This document shows positions 52,665 to 64,000 of a DNA stretch of 64,000 nucleotides, piece after piece; position 1 is the stretch's first letter, and each line of letters starts with the position of its first letter. The notes under the pieces were generated by a model. That model had not been told where the DNA came from, searched no databases, and was given only the letters and a program-made list of their open reading frames with translations. This DNA comes from Limnohabitans sp. DM1 (GTDB lineage Bacteria > Pseudomonadota > Gammaproteobacteria > Burkholderiales > Burkholderiaceae_C), in the NCBI RefSeq assembly GCF_001269385.1, contig NZ_CXOO01000011.1:231989-295988 (forward strand), in the 5' to 3' direction. The position numbers and the translations under genes are program-made.

Positions 52665-53767
52665 AAACCGTTCGGCGTTTGCTGCATGGGGAAATATTGC
52701 GGGCTGTGGCTTTTGTCGCGGCCAGTTTTCTGGCCTTGTTTGGTTTTTTTGACATGGTGTCTGAGCTGCAAGAGCTCAACCGCTACGAAGCCCAAGGCTA
52801 TCGGCTGCACCATGCCTTGCTGTTCATTGCCCTGAAAATTCCGGTTCATCTGTATGAGCTTTTGCCCATTTCGGTATTGATCGGCACCATATTGGTCATG
52901 GCCCGCTTGGCGCAGAGTTCGGAATTCACCATCTTGCGAACGGGCGGCCTGGACCCTTTGCGCGCCTTGGGTTCCTTGATGAGCCTCGGCCTTATCTTTG
53001 TCACTCTCACCTTTTTGATTGGCGACTACGCAGCGCCTTGGGCAGATCGGCAGGCCATCCAGCTCAAAGGGCAATTTCAGGGGCGACTGACCATCGGTCA
53101 AACCGGTGCCTGGCTCAAAGAAACCCAGGGGCAGCGACACTTTGCCGTCAATGTTCGATTGTTTGATGGCCTTGAACACATGGAAAACATCCGCATCCAC
53201 GAGTTCAACACACAAGGCAAATTGCTGAGCATCAGCACGGCATCCAAAGCGCTGATCCAGCCCAAGGCCTGGTTGCTCACGGATGTGGAGCGCAAAACGA
53301 TTGCAACCAGCGCAGATGCCAAGCAGCTCAAATTCACGTCCGAACATGTCAAAGAACAAGTTTGGCCGACAAAAATCAGCGCCGACATGGTGGCCGCGGC
53401 CTTGCTCAGCCCCGAGCGCATGCGCACCTGGGAGCTGTTCAAGTACATGCGCCACCTGTCACAAAACAAACAAAACGCCCAGGCTTATGAAATCGAGTTT
53501 TGGCGCAAGGTGTTCTATCCGCTCAGCTGCCTGGTGATGCTGGTTCTGGCCATGCCCTTTGCCTATTTGCACTTTCGCTCGGGGCAGATTGCCGGACATG
53601 TCTTTTTGGGCGTGCTGGCCGGCATCAGCTTTACGCTGCTGAACAATCTGTTTGGCTTTGTAGGCAACCTGCACAACTGGCAGCCTTGGCTGACCTCGGC
53701 GGCTCCGGCCTTGATTTACAGCGCTGTTTCTTTGGGCGCATTTTGGTGGATGGTGTTAAGACGATGA
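52661..53767 (+). CDS. lptG: LPS export ABC transporter permease LptG
   Basis: A 368-residue permease of the LptB2FG exporter that moves LPS from the inner membrane to the periplasmic bridge. MKTVRRLLHGEILRAVAFVAASFLALFGFFD is TM1. LYELLPISVLIGTILVMARLAQSSEFTILRTGGLDP carries the coupling-helix region that contacts LptB. A periplasmic beta-jellyroll (about 140-270) and three C-terminal TMs (FYPLSCLVMLVLAMPFAYLHFRSG..) follow. The ATG at 52661 overlaps the lptF-like stub; the frame upstream of it is noise. The gene looks intact. Confidence 0.95.
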   Translation: MKTVRRLLHGEILRAVAFVAASFLALFGFFDMVSELQELNRYEAQGYRLHHALLFIALKIPVHLYELLPISVLIGTILVMARLAQSSEFTILRTGGLDPLRALGSLMSLGLIFVTLTFLIGDYAAPWADRQAIQLKGQFQGRLTIGQTGAWLKETQGQRHFAVNVRLFDGLEHMENIRIHEFNTQGKLLSISTASKALIQPKAWLLTDVERKTIATSADAKQLKFTSEHVKEQVWPTKISADMVAAALLSPERMRTWELFKYMRHLSQNKQNAQAYEIEFWRKVFYPLSCLVMLVLAMPFAYLHFRSGQIAGHVFLGVLAGISFTLLNNLFGFVGNLHNWQPWLTSAAPALIYSAVSLGAFWWMVLRR

Positions 53768-54153
53768 GCAACAACCTGGCCCCAACGGGCGTGATTCTTT
53801 TTGCCCACGGTTCACGCGACCCTTTGTGGCGTTTGCCCATCGACGCGGTGGCCGACAACATGAAAGCCCGATGGCCCGGCTTGGCTGTGGCTTGCGCCTT
53901 TCTGGAGTTGATGCCACCAGACCTGAACACGACCGTCGAGCAACTGATGACGCAGGGTTTGTCGCACATCCGCATCGTGCCTATGTTTCTGGGCGTGGGG
54001 CGCCATGCCCGTGAAGACCTGCCCGCTTTGGTACAGGACTTGCACCAAGCCTATCCGCAGATGCACTTCGAGCTGATGCCCGCCATTGGCGAACACCCGG
54101 CCATGACGGCCCTCATGGCAGACATCGCCGCGGGTCAAACCAGCAACGCTTAG
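53764..54153 (+). CDS. CbiX/SirB-type sirohydrochlorin chelatase
   Basis: A 129-residue single-domain chelatase: GVILFAHGSRDPLWRLPIDAVADNM with the metal-binding His (about 16), CAFLELMPPDLNTTVEQLMTQG and IRIVPMFLGVGRHAREDLPALV with the second His. CbiX-short or SirB proteins insert cobalt or iron into sirohydrochlorin. Next to cysB, the iron/siroheme role (sulfite and nitrite reductases) is the more likely. The start overlaps the lptG stop (ATGA). Confidence 0.88.
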   Translation: MSNNLAPTGVILFAHGSRDPLWRLPIDAVADNMKARWPGLAVACAFLELMPPDLNTTVEQLMTQGLSHIRIVPMFLGVGRHAREDLPALVQDLHQAYPQMHFELMPAIGEHPAMTALMADIAAGQTSNA

Positions 54154-54212
54154 ACAAAAGCAGCCATAGACAGCTAAAGCATAATGATGCAATTCAATAT
54201 AGCTTTGAGCAT

Positions 54213-55154
54213 ATGAACCTGCACCAATTTCGTTTTGTCCAAGAAGCCGCTCGCCGCAACCTCAACCTGACCGAAACGGCCAAGGCGCTGCATACCTCGC
54301 AACCGGGCGTCTCCAAGGCCATCATTGAGCTTGAAGAAGAGCTGGGCATCGAAATCTTTGCCCGCCATGGCAAACGGCTCAAACGCATCACTGAGCCCGG
54401 CCAGCATGTGCTGCACAGCATTGAAGTGATCCTGCGCGAAGTGGTCAATTTGCGCAAAATTGGCGACCAATACAGCGCCCAGGACAGCGGCACACTGTCG
54501 ATTGCCACCACACACACCCAGGCGCGCTATGTGCTGCCCATGCCGGTGGCCAAGTTGCGCGACAAATACCCCAAGGTCAACATCAGCTTGCACCAAGGTG
54601 CGCCCGATCAGGTGGCCAAAATGCTGCTCGACGACACAGCCGAAATCGGCATCGCCACCGAGTCCCTGTCGGCCTATGAAGACCTGGTCACCCTGCCCTG
54701 CTACGAGTGGCAACACGTTCTGGTGCTGCCTCTGGACCATCCCTTGGCTAAAAAAGAGAACTTGTCGCTTGACGACATTGCCAGCGAACCCATCATCACC
54801 TACCACCCCTCATTCACAGGGCGCAGTCGCATTGACCACGCTTTTGCCGCGAAAAAACTGCATCCCCGCATTGCGCTGGAAGCCATCGACTCCGACGTGA
54901 TCAAGACCTATGTGCGACTGGGCCTGGGCATTGGCATCGTGGCCGAAATGGCCGTCAAGGATGATCCCGTGCACGATCTGGCCGTGAGGCCCCTGGCCAA
55001 TTTGCTGGGCCTGAACGTGGCACGCGTGGCCTTCAAGCGAGGGGCTTACCTGCGCCACTTTGTCTACCATTTCGCCGAATTGCTCAGTGACCGGCTCACC
55101 GGCCCGCTCATTACCAAAGCCATGACCGGGCACGTCAACGATTACGAGCTTTAA
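54213..55154 (+). CDS. cysB: LysR-family regulator CysB
   Basis: A 313-residue LysR regulator. The N-terminal helix-turn-helix (MNLHQFRFVQEAARRNLNLTETAKALHTSQPGVSKAIIELEEELG) and the effector domain with IATTHTQARYVLP and HQGAPDQVAKMLLDDTAEIGIATE are CysB/Cbl signatures. It should activate sulfate assimilation genes in response to O- or N-acetylserine. The nearby chelatase supports a sulfur link. The start has an upstream stretch rich in A/T. Confidence 0.92.
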   Translation: MNLHQFRFVQEAARRNLNLTETAKALHTSQPGVSKAIIELEEELGIEIFARHGKRLKRITEPGQHVLHSIEVILREVVNLRKIGDQYSAQDSGTLSIATTHTQARYVLPMPVAKLRDKYPKVNISLHQGAPDQVAKMLLDDTAEIGIATESLSAYEDLVTLPCYEWQHVLVLPLDHPLAKKENLSLDDIASEPIITYHPSFTGRSRIDHAFAAKKLHPRIALEAIDSDVIKTYVRLGLGIGIVAEMAVKDDPVHDLAVRPLANLLGLNVARVAFKRGAYLRHFVYHFAELLSDRLTGPLITKAMTGHVNDYEL

Positions 55155-55207
55155 CGGGCAGGGTCCACTGAATCTGATTTTTTCAACCTTTGATTGATTG
55201 ACACACC

Positions 55208-56377
55208 ATGACTGCTCGCACCCCACAGCTGGTTTCCAAAGCACCGAACATGGGCACCACCATCTTCACCATCATGTCGGCTCTGGCCACCGAGAAAAAC
55301 GCAGTCAACCTGGGCCAGGGCTTTCCAGACTTTCCGTGCGACCCCAAGCTGCTCGATCTGGTGGACGGCGCCATGCGCGAAGGCCTCAACCAGTACCCGC
55401 CCATGCCCGGTGTGGCACCGCTGCGCGAAGCCGTGTCGAAAAAAATTGAAACCCTTTATGGCCGCCACTACGACCCGGCCAGCGAGATCACTGTCACGGC
55501 CGGGGCCACTCAGGCCATCCTGACCGCCATCCTGGCCATCGTGCACCCGGGTGACGAAGTCATCGTGCTGGAGCCCTGCTACGACAGCTATGTGCCCAAT
55601 ATCGAACTGGCAGGCGGGGTGGTGGTGCGTGTGCCGCTGACACCGGGCACCTTTCGCCCCGACTTTGACAAAATCCGCGCGGCCATCAGCCCCAAAACCC
55701 GCGCCATCCTCATCAACTCGCCGCACAACCCCAGCGGCATGATCTGGTCACGCGAGGAGATGCTCACGCTGCAAGAGATCCTGGTGCCCACGGACATCGT
55801 GCTCATCAGCGACGAGGTCTATGAACACATGGTCTTCGCCCCCAACCAGCACTGGAGCGCGGCGCACTTTGACGGCCTGGCCGCTCGAGCCTTCATCGTC
55901 TCCAGCTTTGGCAAGACCTACCATGTGACGGGCTGGAAAATCGGCACCGTGGCAGCACCGGCGGCCTTCACCGCCGAATTTCGCAAGGTCCACCAGTTCA
56001 ACGTTTTCACCGTGAACACCCCCATGCAGCACGCCCTAGCGCGCTTCATGGCAAACCCGGCGCCTTATCTGGAGCTGCCTGCGTTTTACCAGCGCAAACG
56101 CGACCTGTTCCGCCAGGGACTGGCGCAAACCAAATTCAAACTGCTGCCCGGCGAAGGCACCTATTTCCAGTGTGTGGACATCTCGGGCCTGGATGTGCCC
56201 GAGAAAAACCTGAGCGAAGCCCAGTTTTGCCAATGGCTGACCACCGACATCGGTGTGGCCGCCATTCCGCTGTCGGCCTTTTACGGCAACGGTTTTGACC
56301 AGAAGGTGATCCGGTTTTGCTTTGCCAAAAAAGATGAAACGCTGCAACTGGCGCTGCATCGACTGGCCAGGCTGTGA
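55208..56377 (+). CDS. PLP-dependent aminotransferase, methionine aminotransferase (YbdL) type
   Basis: A 389-residue class I/II aminotransferase: NLGQGFPDFPCDP, YPPMPGVAPLREAVSKKI, TAGATQAILTAILAIVHPGDEVIVLEPCYDSYVPNIELAGG, INSPHNPSGMIW, SDEVYEHMVF and the PLP lysine in SSFGKTYHVTGWKIG. The pattern best fits the YbdL/kynurenine-aminotransferase branch, which acts on methionine and aromatic amino acids. Convergent with the deformylase gene (6-bp gap). Confidence 0.9.
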   Translation: MTARTPQLVSKAPNMGTTIFTIMSALATEKNAVNLGQGFPDFPCDPKLLDLVDGAMREGLNQYPPMPGVAPLREAVSKKIETLYGRHYDPASEITVTAGATQAILTAILAIVHPGDEVIVLEPCYDSYVPNIELAGGVVVRVPLTPGTFRPDFDKIRAAISPKTRAILINSPHNPSGMIWSREEMLTLQEILVPTDIVLISDEVYEHMVFAPNQHWSAAHFDGLAARAFIVSSFGKTYHVTGWKIGTVAAPAAFTAEFRKVHQFNVFTVNTPMQHALARFMANPAPYLELPAFYQRKRDLFRQGLAQTKFKLLPGEGTYFQCVDISGLDVPEKNLSEAQFCQWLTTDIGVAAIPLSAFYGNGFDQKVIRFCFAKKDETLQLALHRLARL

Positions 56378-56383
56378 GCAGGT

Positions 56384-56923
56384 TCAGTCATCCTCGACCG
56401 CGTTGATGCCCGGAAACAGCACCTCTGTATAGCCAAAGCGCGTGAAGTCACGCACGCGCATCGGGTACAGCTTGCCCAGCAGGTGGTCGCATTCGTGCTG
56501 CACCACGCGGGCATGAAAACCATCGACCGTGCGGTCAATCATGTCGCCGGACAAATCCAGTCCGGCATAGCGGATGCGCGCATACCGGGGCACCACGCCA
56601 CGCAGCCCCGGCACGGACAGGCATCCCTCCCAATCCTCTTCTTCGTTGTCTTCCAGCGGGATGATGACCGGGTTGATCAGCACCGTGCGCGGGATGGCGG
56701 GTGCATTGGGATAGCGGGGATTGATGCGGTCGGTGCCAAAAATCACGACCTGCAAATCCACCCCGATCTGGGGTGCAGCCAGACCCGCACCGTTGACGGC
56801 TGCCATGGTGTCCTGCATGTCCTGCACGAGTTGGCCCAAGCCCCGCATTTGCTGCGGTGACACCGCCTGGGCCGCACGCAAAAGACGTGGATCGCCCATT
56901 TTCAGAATTTCACGGATGGTCAT
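56384..56923 (-). CDS. def: Peptide deformylase
   Basis: A 179-residue PDF with all three metal/catalytic motifs: [11 protein letters not shown] (motif 1), [11 protein letters not shown] (motif 2, Cys ligand) and [17 protein letters not shown] (motif 3, HExxH-type HECDH). It removes the formyl group from nascent proteins. The EGCLSVPG form and the short C-terminus fit class I. Confidence 0.96.
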   Translation of the reverse strand: MTIREILKMGDPRLLRAAQAVSPQQMRGLGQLVQDMQDTMAAVNGAGLAAPQIGVDLQVVIFGTDRINPRYPNAPAIPRTVLINPVIIPLEDNEEEDWEGCLSVPGLRGVVPRYARIRYAGLDLSGDMIDRTVDGFHARVVQHECDHLLGKLYPMRVRDFTRFGYTEVLFPGINAVEDD

Positions 56924-56989
56924 GGCGGCAAATCACTTCAAAAGTATTTCACGCAAAAGGGCAGAAAAAAAGGCACACAACGGGTGCCA

Positions 56990-60183
<3,194 letters not shown>

Positions 60184-60197
60184 ACAAATTCTCAGGT

Positions 60198-63100
60198 TCA
60201 GGCCATGTCGGCCATAGACACTGCGGACTCCATGTCCACAGCCACAATGCGTGAAACGCCCTGCTCTTGCATGGTCACGCCAATCAACTGCTCGGCCATT
60301 TCCATGGCGATCTTGTTGTGGCTGATGAACAGGAACTGGGTTTCCTTGCCCATGCCCGCCACCAGCTTGGCATAGCGCTCGGTATTGGCGTCGTCCAGCG
60401 GCGCGTCCACCTCATCCAGCAAGCAAAACGGGGCCGGGTTGAGCTGGAAAATGGCAAACACCAGGGCAATGGCCGTGAGGGCTTTCTCGCCACCCGACAG
60501 CAGGTGGATCGTCTGGTTTTTCTTGCCCGGTGGCTGCGCCAGCACCTGCACGCCTGCGTCCAGGATTTCGTCGCCCGTCATGACCAAGCGCGCATTGCCG
60601 CCACCGAACAGCTCGGGGAACATGCGGCTGAAATGGTCATTGACGATCTTGAAGGTCCCGCCCAGTAATTCGCGGGTTTCGGCGTCGATCTTGCGGATGG
60701 CGTCTTCCAGCGTGTTCATGGCGTCAGTCAGGTCGGCGCACTGCGAGTCGAGGAAGGTCTTGCGTTCACGCGAGGTGGTCAGCTCTTCCAGCGCGGCCAG
60801 GTTGACCGGGCCCAAAGCCGTGATTTCACGGTGAATGCGGTCGATCTCGCCTTGCAGGCCCGTCACGCGCACCTGGCCGGTTTCGATGGACTGGGCCACG
60901 GCTTCAAGGTCGGCCTGCGCATCGGCCAGCAGCTGGGTGTATTGCTCAAGCCCCAATCGGGCGGCTTGTTCCTTGAGCTGCAAGTCGGTGATGCGCTGGC
61001 GCAGGGGGTCGAGTTCGCGCTCAAAGGCCACGCGGCGTTCATCGCTGGCGCGCAATTTGGCCGTGAGGTCGTCGTAGGCGCTGCGGCGGGCGCCCAAGGC
61101 CTGCTCTCGCTCCATCTTGACGGCCAGCACGTTTTGCAAACCGGCCTGGGCGGCGGCATCGGTCAGGCGGCTGAGTTCATCGCGGGCACGCTGCATTTCG
61201 GCGTCGATGCTGGCCACTTGCTGCTGCGCGGTTTCAATGGTGCGGTTCAGTTCGGCCCGCCGGGCGTCCAGGCTGCGCTGCGAGAACTGGGCCTCTTGGG
61301 CGCGGCGCTCCAGGCTGCGCTGCTGTTCACGGCATTCGGCCAGCTTGCGTTCGGACTCGATCACCCGTTCGTCCAGTTGGGCGTGGCGCTCCTGGCTGTC
61401 GGCCAGCTGCATGTCCAGCTCTTCAAAACGTGCCTCAGCCGTCACGCGGCGCTCTTGCAATTCGTCGAGCAAGGCGTCGACTTCGGCCAGGTCGTTGTTG
61501 ATTTGTGCGCTGCGGGCGCGGGTTTGTTCCACCAGCTGCGACAAACGCAGGGTTTCGACCTGCAACTCGTGGGTGCGCGACTGGCTTTCGGCCGCTTCGC
61601 GGCGCACGCTGACCAGGCGCTGCGAGGCGTCGGCATAGGCGGCTTCGGCCCGCACCAGGGCGCTGCGGCTTTCTTCGGCAATCAGGGTCTGGGCGCGTTG
61701 CTGTTTTTCCAGGTTTTCAATGTCTTGCGCACGGGCCAGCAAACCGGCTTGTTCGGAGTCCTGCGCGTAAAACACCACGCTGTTCAGATCCACCGCGTGG
61801 CCTGCCTGCACCAACAGGGTTTCGCCCGGCTGCAGCTGGCTGCGCCAAGCCAGCGCATCTTCGATCTGGGGCGCGGTGTAACAGCCTTGCAGCCAGTCGG
61901 TCACCAGGGCCAAAAGCCCCGCATCAGGAATGCGCAGGTAATCGGCCAGCGGGCGGCAAGCGCCGGGCAAGCCGCTGCGCGGCACGGCTTTGGACGCCAG
62001 CGGGGGGCTGAAAAACGAGAGCTTGGCCGGGGGCGCGTCATTGGCAAAGGCCCGTACCATGTCCAGGCGCGAGACCTCCAGCGCAGACAGCCGTTCACGC
62101 AGGGCCGATTCGAGGGCGTTTTCCCAGCCCGATTCAATGTGGATGCGGCTCCACAGGCCTTCGAGCCCGTCCATGCCGTGCTTGGCCAGCCAGGGTTTGA
62201 GCTTGCCGTCGGTGCGCACTTTTTCCTGCAAGGCCTTGAGCGCTTCGATGCGGGCGCTCAGGTCGGCCAGACGGGCAGACTCATCGTTGACGGCCTTTTG
62301 CCGCTCACGGCGGTCTTCGTCCAGCGCGGGCACCCGGTCTTGCAGCTCGTGCAGGCGGGCTTCAGATTCGGCGACTTGGGCTTCGGCTGTGGCCAGCTGT
62401 TCCTGCAGGTTGTGCAGCCGGGCCTCGTCGGGGGCGGCCAGGGCGTTGCGGTCGGCCAGCAGGCGTTCGCGGCGGTTTTCGAGCTGGCGCGATTGTTCTT
62501 CGACGTTGCGCTGGTCAGCGGCCAGCACACCAATTTGCTGCTGCACCTGCACCACACTGGCGCGCTGGGCATTGGCGTCGTTTTGGGCTTTGCGCAGGGC
62601 TTCTTCCAGATCGGGCAAGGCCATGGCCTGGTCTTCCACCTGGGCGGCCAGTGTCATACTCTGATCTTCGGCCATGGCGGCCTGCTCGGACAGGGTTTCC
62701 AGCTCGGCCTGGGCGTCTTCGCTGCGGGTGCCCCATTGGGCGGTTTGCTCGATCAGCTGCTGCAAGCGCTGTTCGGCACGCTGGCGGCCTTCGACCACAA
62801 AGCGGATTTCGGCTTCCAGGCGGCCCACTTCGGCGCTGGCTTCGTACAAAGCGCCTTGCGCCTGGTTGACCTGGTCTCCTGCGGCGTAATGCGCCTGGCG
62901 GATGGTTTCCAGATCGGCTTCCACATGGCGCAGGTCGGCCATGCGGGACTCCAGGGCGTTGACGGCCTGGTCCACATCGGACTTCATGCGGCCCTGGTCG
63001 GCCTCGGCGTCACGGCGCTTTAAAAACCACAGCTGGTGCTGTTTGAGCGTGCTGTCAGCCTGCAGGTTGTTGTAGCGATGCGCCACCTCGGCTTGTTTTT

Positions 63101-63725
63101 CGAGCTTTTCCAGGTTGGCGTTCAGCTCGCGCAGGATGTCGTCGACGCGGGTCAGGTTTTCGCGGGTGTCAGACAGGCGGTTTTCGGTCTCGCGGCGGCG
63201 CTCTTTGTATTTGGACACGCCTGCAGCTTCTTCGAGGAACAAGCGCAGCTCTTCAGGGCGCGACTCGATGATGCGGCTGATGGTGCCCTGCCCGATGATG
63301 GCGTAGGCCCTTGGCCCGAGGCCCGTGCCCAGAAACACGTCCTGCACGTCGCGGCGGCGCACCGGCTGGTTGTTGATGTAGTAGCTGCTGTTGCCGTCAC
63401 GCGTGAGCACGCGCTTGACGGCGATCTCGGCAAATTGGCCCCACTGGCCGCCTGCGCGGTGGTCGGCATTGTCAAACACCAGCTCCACACTGGCCCGGCT
63501 GGCCGGTTTGCGGGTGGTGGTGCCATTAAAGATGACGTCCTGCATGGACTCGCCACGCAATTCAGACGCCTTGGACTCGCCCAGCACCCAGCGCACCGCG
63601 TCCATGATGTTGGATTTGCCGCAACCGTTGGGGCCGACCACGCCCACCAGCTGCCCGGGCAGCAAGAAGTTGGTCGGTTCGGCGAACGATTTGAAGCCCG
63701 AAAGCTTGATGGAATTGAGACGCAC
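60198..63725 (-). CDS. smc: Chromosome segregation protein SMC
   Basis: A 1175-residue SMC ATPase. The N-terminal head is RLNSIKLSGFKSFAEPTN with Walker A GPNGCGKSNIMDAVRW (about 32-47). Long coiled coils flank a hinge (about 500-650), and the C-terminal head has the signature LLSGGEKALTAIAL and Walker B FCLLDEVDAPLDDANT. It starts at a GTG (63725). It compacts and segregates DNA with ScpA/ScpB, not seen here. zipA and ligA follow closely. Confidence 0.97.
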   Translation of the reverse strand: MRLNSIKLSGFKSFAEPTNFLLPGQLVGVVGPNGCGKSNIMDAVRWVLGESKASELRGESMQDVIFNGTTTRKPASRASVELVFDNADHRAGGQWGQFAEIAVKRVLTRDGNSSYYINNQPVRRRDVQDVFLGTGLGPRAYAIIGQGTISRIIESRPEELRLFLEEAAGVSKYKERRRETENRLSDTRENLTRVDDILRELNANLEKLEKQAEVAHRYNNLQADSTLKQHQLWFLKRRDAEADQGRMKSDVDQAVNALESRMADLRHVEADLETIRQAHYAAGDQVNQAQGALYEASAEVGRLEAEIRFVVEGRQRAEQRLQQLIEQTAQWGTRSEDAQAELETLSEQAAMAEDQSMTLAAQVEDQAMALPDLEEALRKAQNDANAQRASVVQVQQQIGVLAADQRNVEEQSRQLENRRERLLADRNALAAPDEARLHNLQEQLATAEAQVAESEARLHELQDRVPALDEDRRERQKAVNDESARLADLSARIEALKALQEKVRTDGKLKPWLAKHGMDGLEGLWSRIHIESGWENALESALRERLSALEVSRLDMVRAFANDAPPAKLSFFSPPLASKAVPRSGLPGACRPLADYLRIPDAGLLALVTDWLQGCYTAPQIEDALAWRSQLQPGETLLVQAGHAVDLNSVVFYAQDSEQAGLLARAQDIENLEKQQRAQTLIAEESRSALVRAEAAYADASQRLVSVRREAAESQSRTHELQVETLRLSQLVEQTRARSAQINNDLAEVDALLDELQERRVTAEARFEELDMQLADSQERHAQLDERVIESERKLAECREQQRSLERRAQEAQFSQRSLDARRAELNRTIETAQQQVASIDAEMQRARDELSRLTDAAAQAGLQNVLAVKMEREQALGARRSAYDDLTAKLRASDERRVAFERELDPLRQRITDLQLKEQAARLGLEQYTQLLADAQADLEAVAQSIETGQVRVTGLQGEIDRIHREITALGPVNLAALEELTTSRERKTFLDSQCADLTDAMNTLEDAIRKIDAETRELLGGTFKIVNDHFSRMFPELFGGGNARLVMTGDEILDAGVQVLAQPPGKKNQTIHLLSGGEKALTAIALVFAIFQLNPAPFCLLDEVDAPLDDANTERYAKLVAGMGKETQFLFISHNKIAMEMAEQLIGVTMQEQGVSRIVAVDMESAVSMADMA

Positions 63726-64000
63726 GGCGGTCTGGTCGATCCAATGAAAAGCTGAAAAAACCCGAGGGCTGGTCGCAAGCCGTCAAGACATTGCCAAAAC
63801 CCTCAAAAAATCACGAATCAAAGGATTCAATCCCCGATTCGGAAGAGTCTGAGATGTTAACCCAGCCATCCGGCCCCATGGCACAGACTGGCCTTGCGTG
63901 CGCTGCAAATGAATGAGCCCTGGTCAATTGCGTGCGCTGCAAATGAATGAGCCCTGGTCAACATTCTCTTCATGGCAGCAAGTTCGCCCCCCCCCCCCCC
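63726..64000. other. Spacer upstream of smc to the right edge; no gene recognised
   Basis: A 275-bp stretch holding a 34-bp tandem duplication (63894-63961) and ending in a C run. It should contain the smc promoter. No convincing coding sequence is visible; any neighbour would start beyond the edge. Confidence 0.5.
63894..63961. repeat. Exact 34-bp tandem duplication
   Basis: The unit TTGCGTGCGCTGCAAATG.. (ending CCTGGTCAA) occurs at 63894-63927 and again, without change, at 63928-63961. It lies about 170-235 bp upstream of smc. Confidence 0.9.

Noticed and set aside
60831..63023. 730-codon plus-strand frame opposite smc
   Set aside because: Shadow of the SMC coiled coil; repetitive Gly/Leu/Phe composition and no recognisable domain.
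63894..63961. CRISPR-like repeat
   Set aside because: Only two units, directly abutting with no spacer, and no cas genes.

Overview
The window is a 64 kb piece of a betaproteobacterial chromosome, most likely Comamonadaceae (Limnohabitans/Rhodoferax-like). This is inferred from protein character (LptG, RimP, IF2, CysB, RatA-RnfH) and gene order (rimP-nusA-infB-rbfA-truB-typA; pepA-holC divergent from lptFG; smc-zipA-ligA). It looks like the junction between an accessory surface-polysaccharide locus (about 1-25.9 kb) and core chromosome (about 26.8-64 kb).

Region 1 (1-16.4 kb, all minus strand) is a nucleotide-sugar and polysaccharide assembly operon. In transcription order it reads: pseC, aldo/keto reductase, Gfo/Idh-type oxidoreductase, SDR, pseF, pseG, pseH, pseI, a Wzy-like polymerase, a KpsC/KpsS-like glycosyltransferase, a Wzx-like flippase, wbpG, hisH2, hisF2, fnlA(wbjB/capE), fnlB(wbjC/capF) and the 5' part of fnlC(wbjD), which runs off the left edge. 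Together these predict CMP-pseudaminic acid (or a variant altered by the three oxidoreductases) and UDP-L-FucNAc, perhaps converted to the acetamidino sugar FucNAm by WbpG/HisH/HisF. No pseB is present. FnlA makes the same 4-keto intermediate that PseC uses, so the two pathways may share it. Many joints are ATGA overlaps, and the wzy/wzx part is AT-rich.

Region 2 (16.4-25.9 kb) has a decayed IS5-family transposase, a WecA/WbpL-type initiating glycosyltransferase, a Wzz/GumC-like chain-length protein and a Wza-like SLBB export protein (minus strand). Divergent from these are an unrecognised lipoprotein and a YjbH-type outer-membrane protein. A perfect 12-bp inverted repeat lies just before the lipoprotein gene.

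Region 3 (25.9-31.3 kb) has a FitAB/VapBC-type toxin-antitoxin pair with a promoter inside a palindrome, a SAM methyltransferase, rnfH, ratA, smpB, an HIBYL-CoA hydrolase-like gene and an EamA transporter. A short REP-like repeat (GTCGGGGCTxAAGCC..CGACCTAC) occurs eight times between 19.7 and 29.3 kb. It falls in intergenic spaces, often as inverted pairs, and it inflates one apparent gene start.

Region 4 (31.3-64 kb) is housekeeping: the typA-truB-rbfA-infB-nusA-rimP translation/transcription operon with a strong terminator hairpin in its leader; a yejABEF peptide transporter; fabI; a basic amino-acid decarboxylase; tRNA-Ser(GGA); a Liv-type binding protein; holC and pepA; lptG preceded by what looks like a 48-codon stub of lptF; a CbiX/SirB-like chelatase and cysB; a methionine-type aminotransferase; peptide deformylase; ligA; zipA and smc. 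The right edge has a 34-bp tandem duplication and ends in at least 14 consecutive C, which may be an assembly or contig-end artefact.
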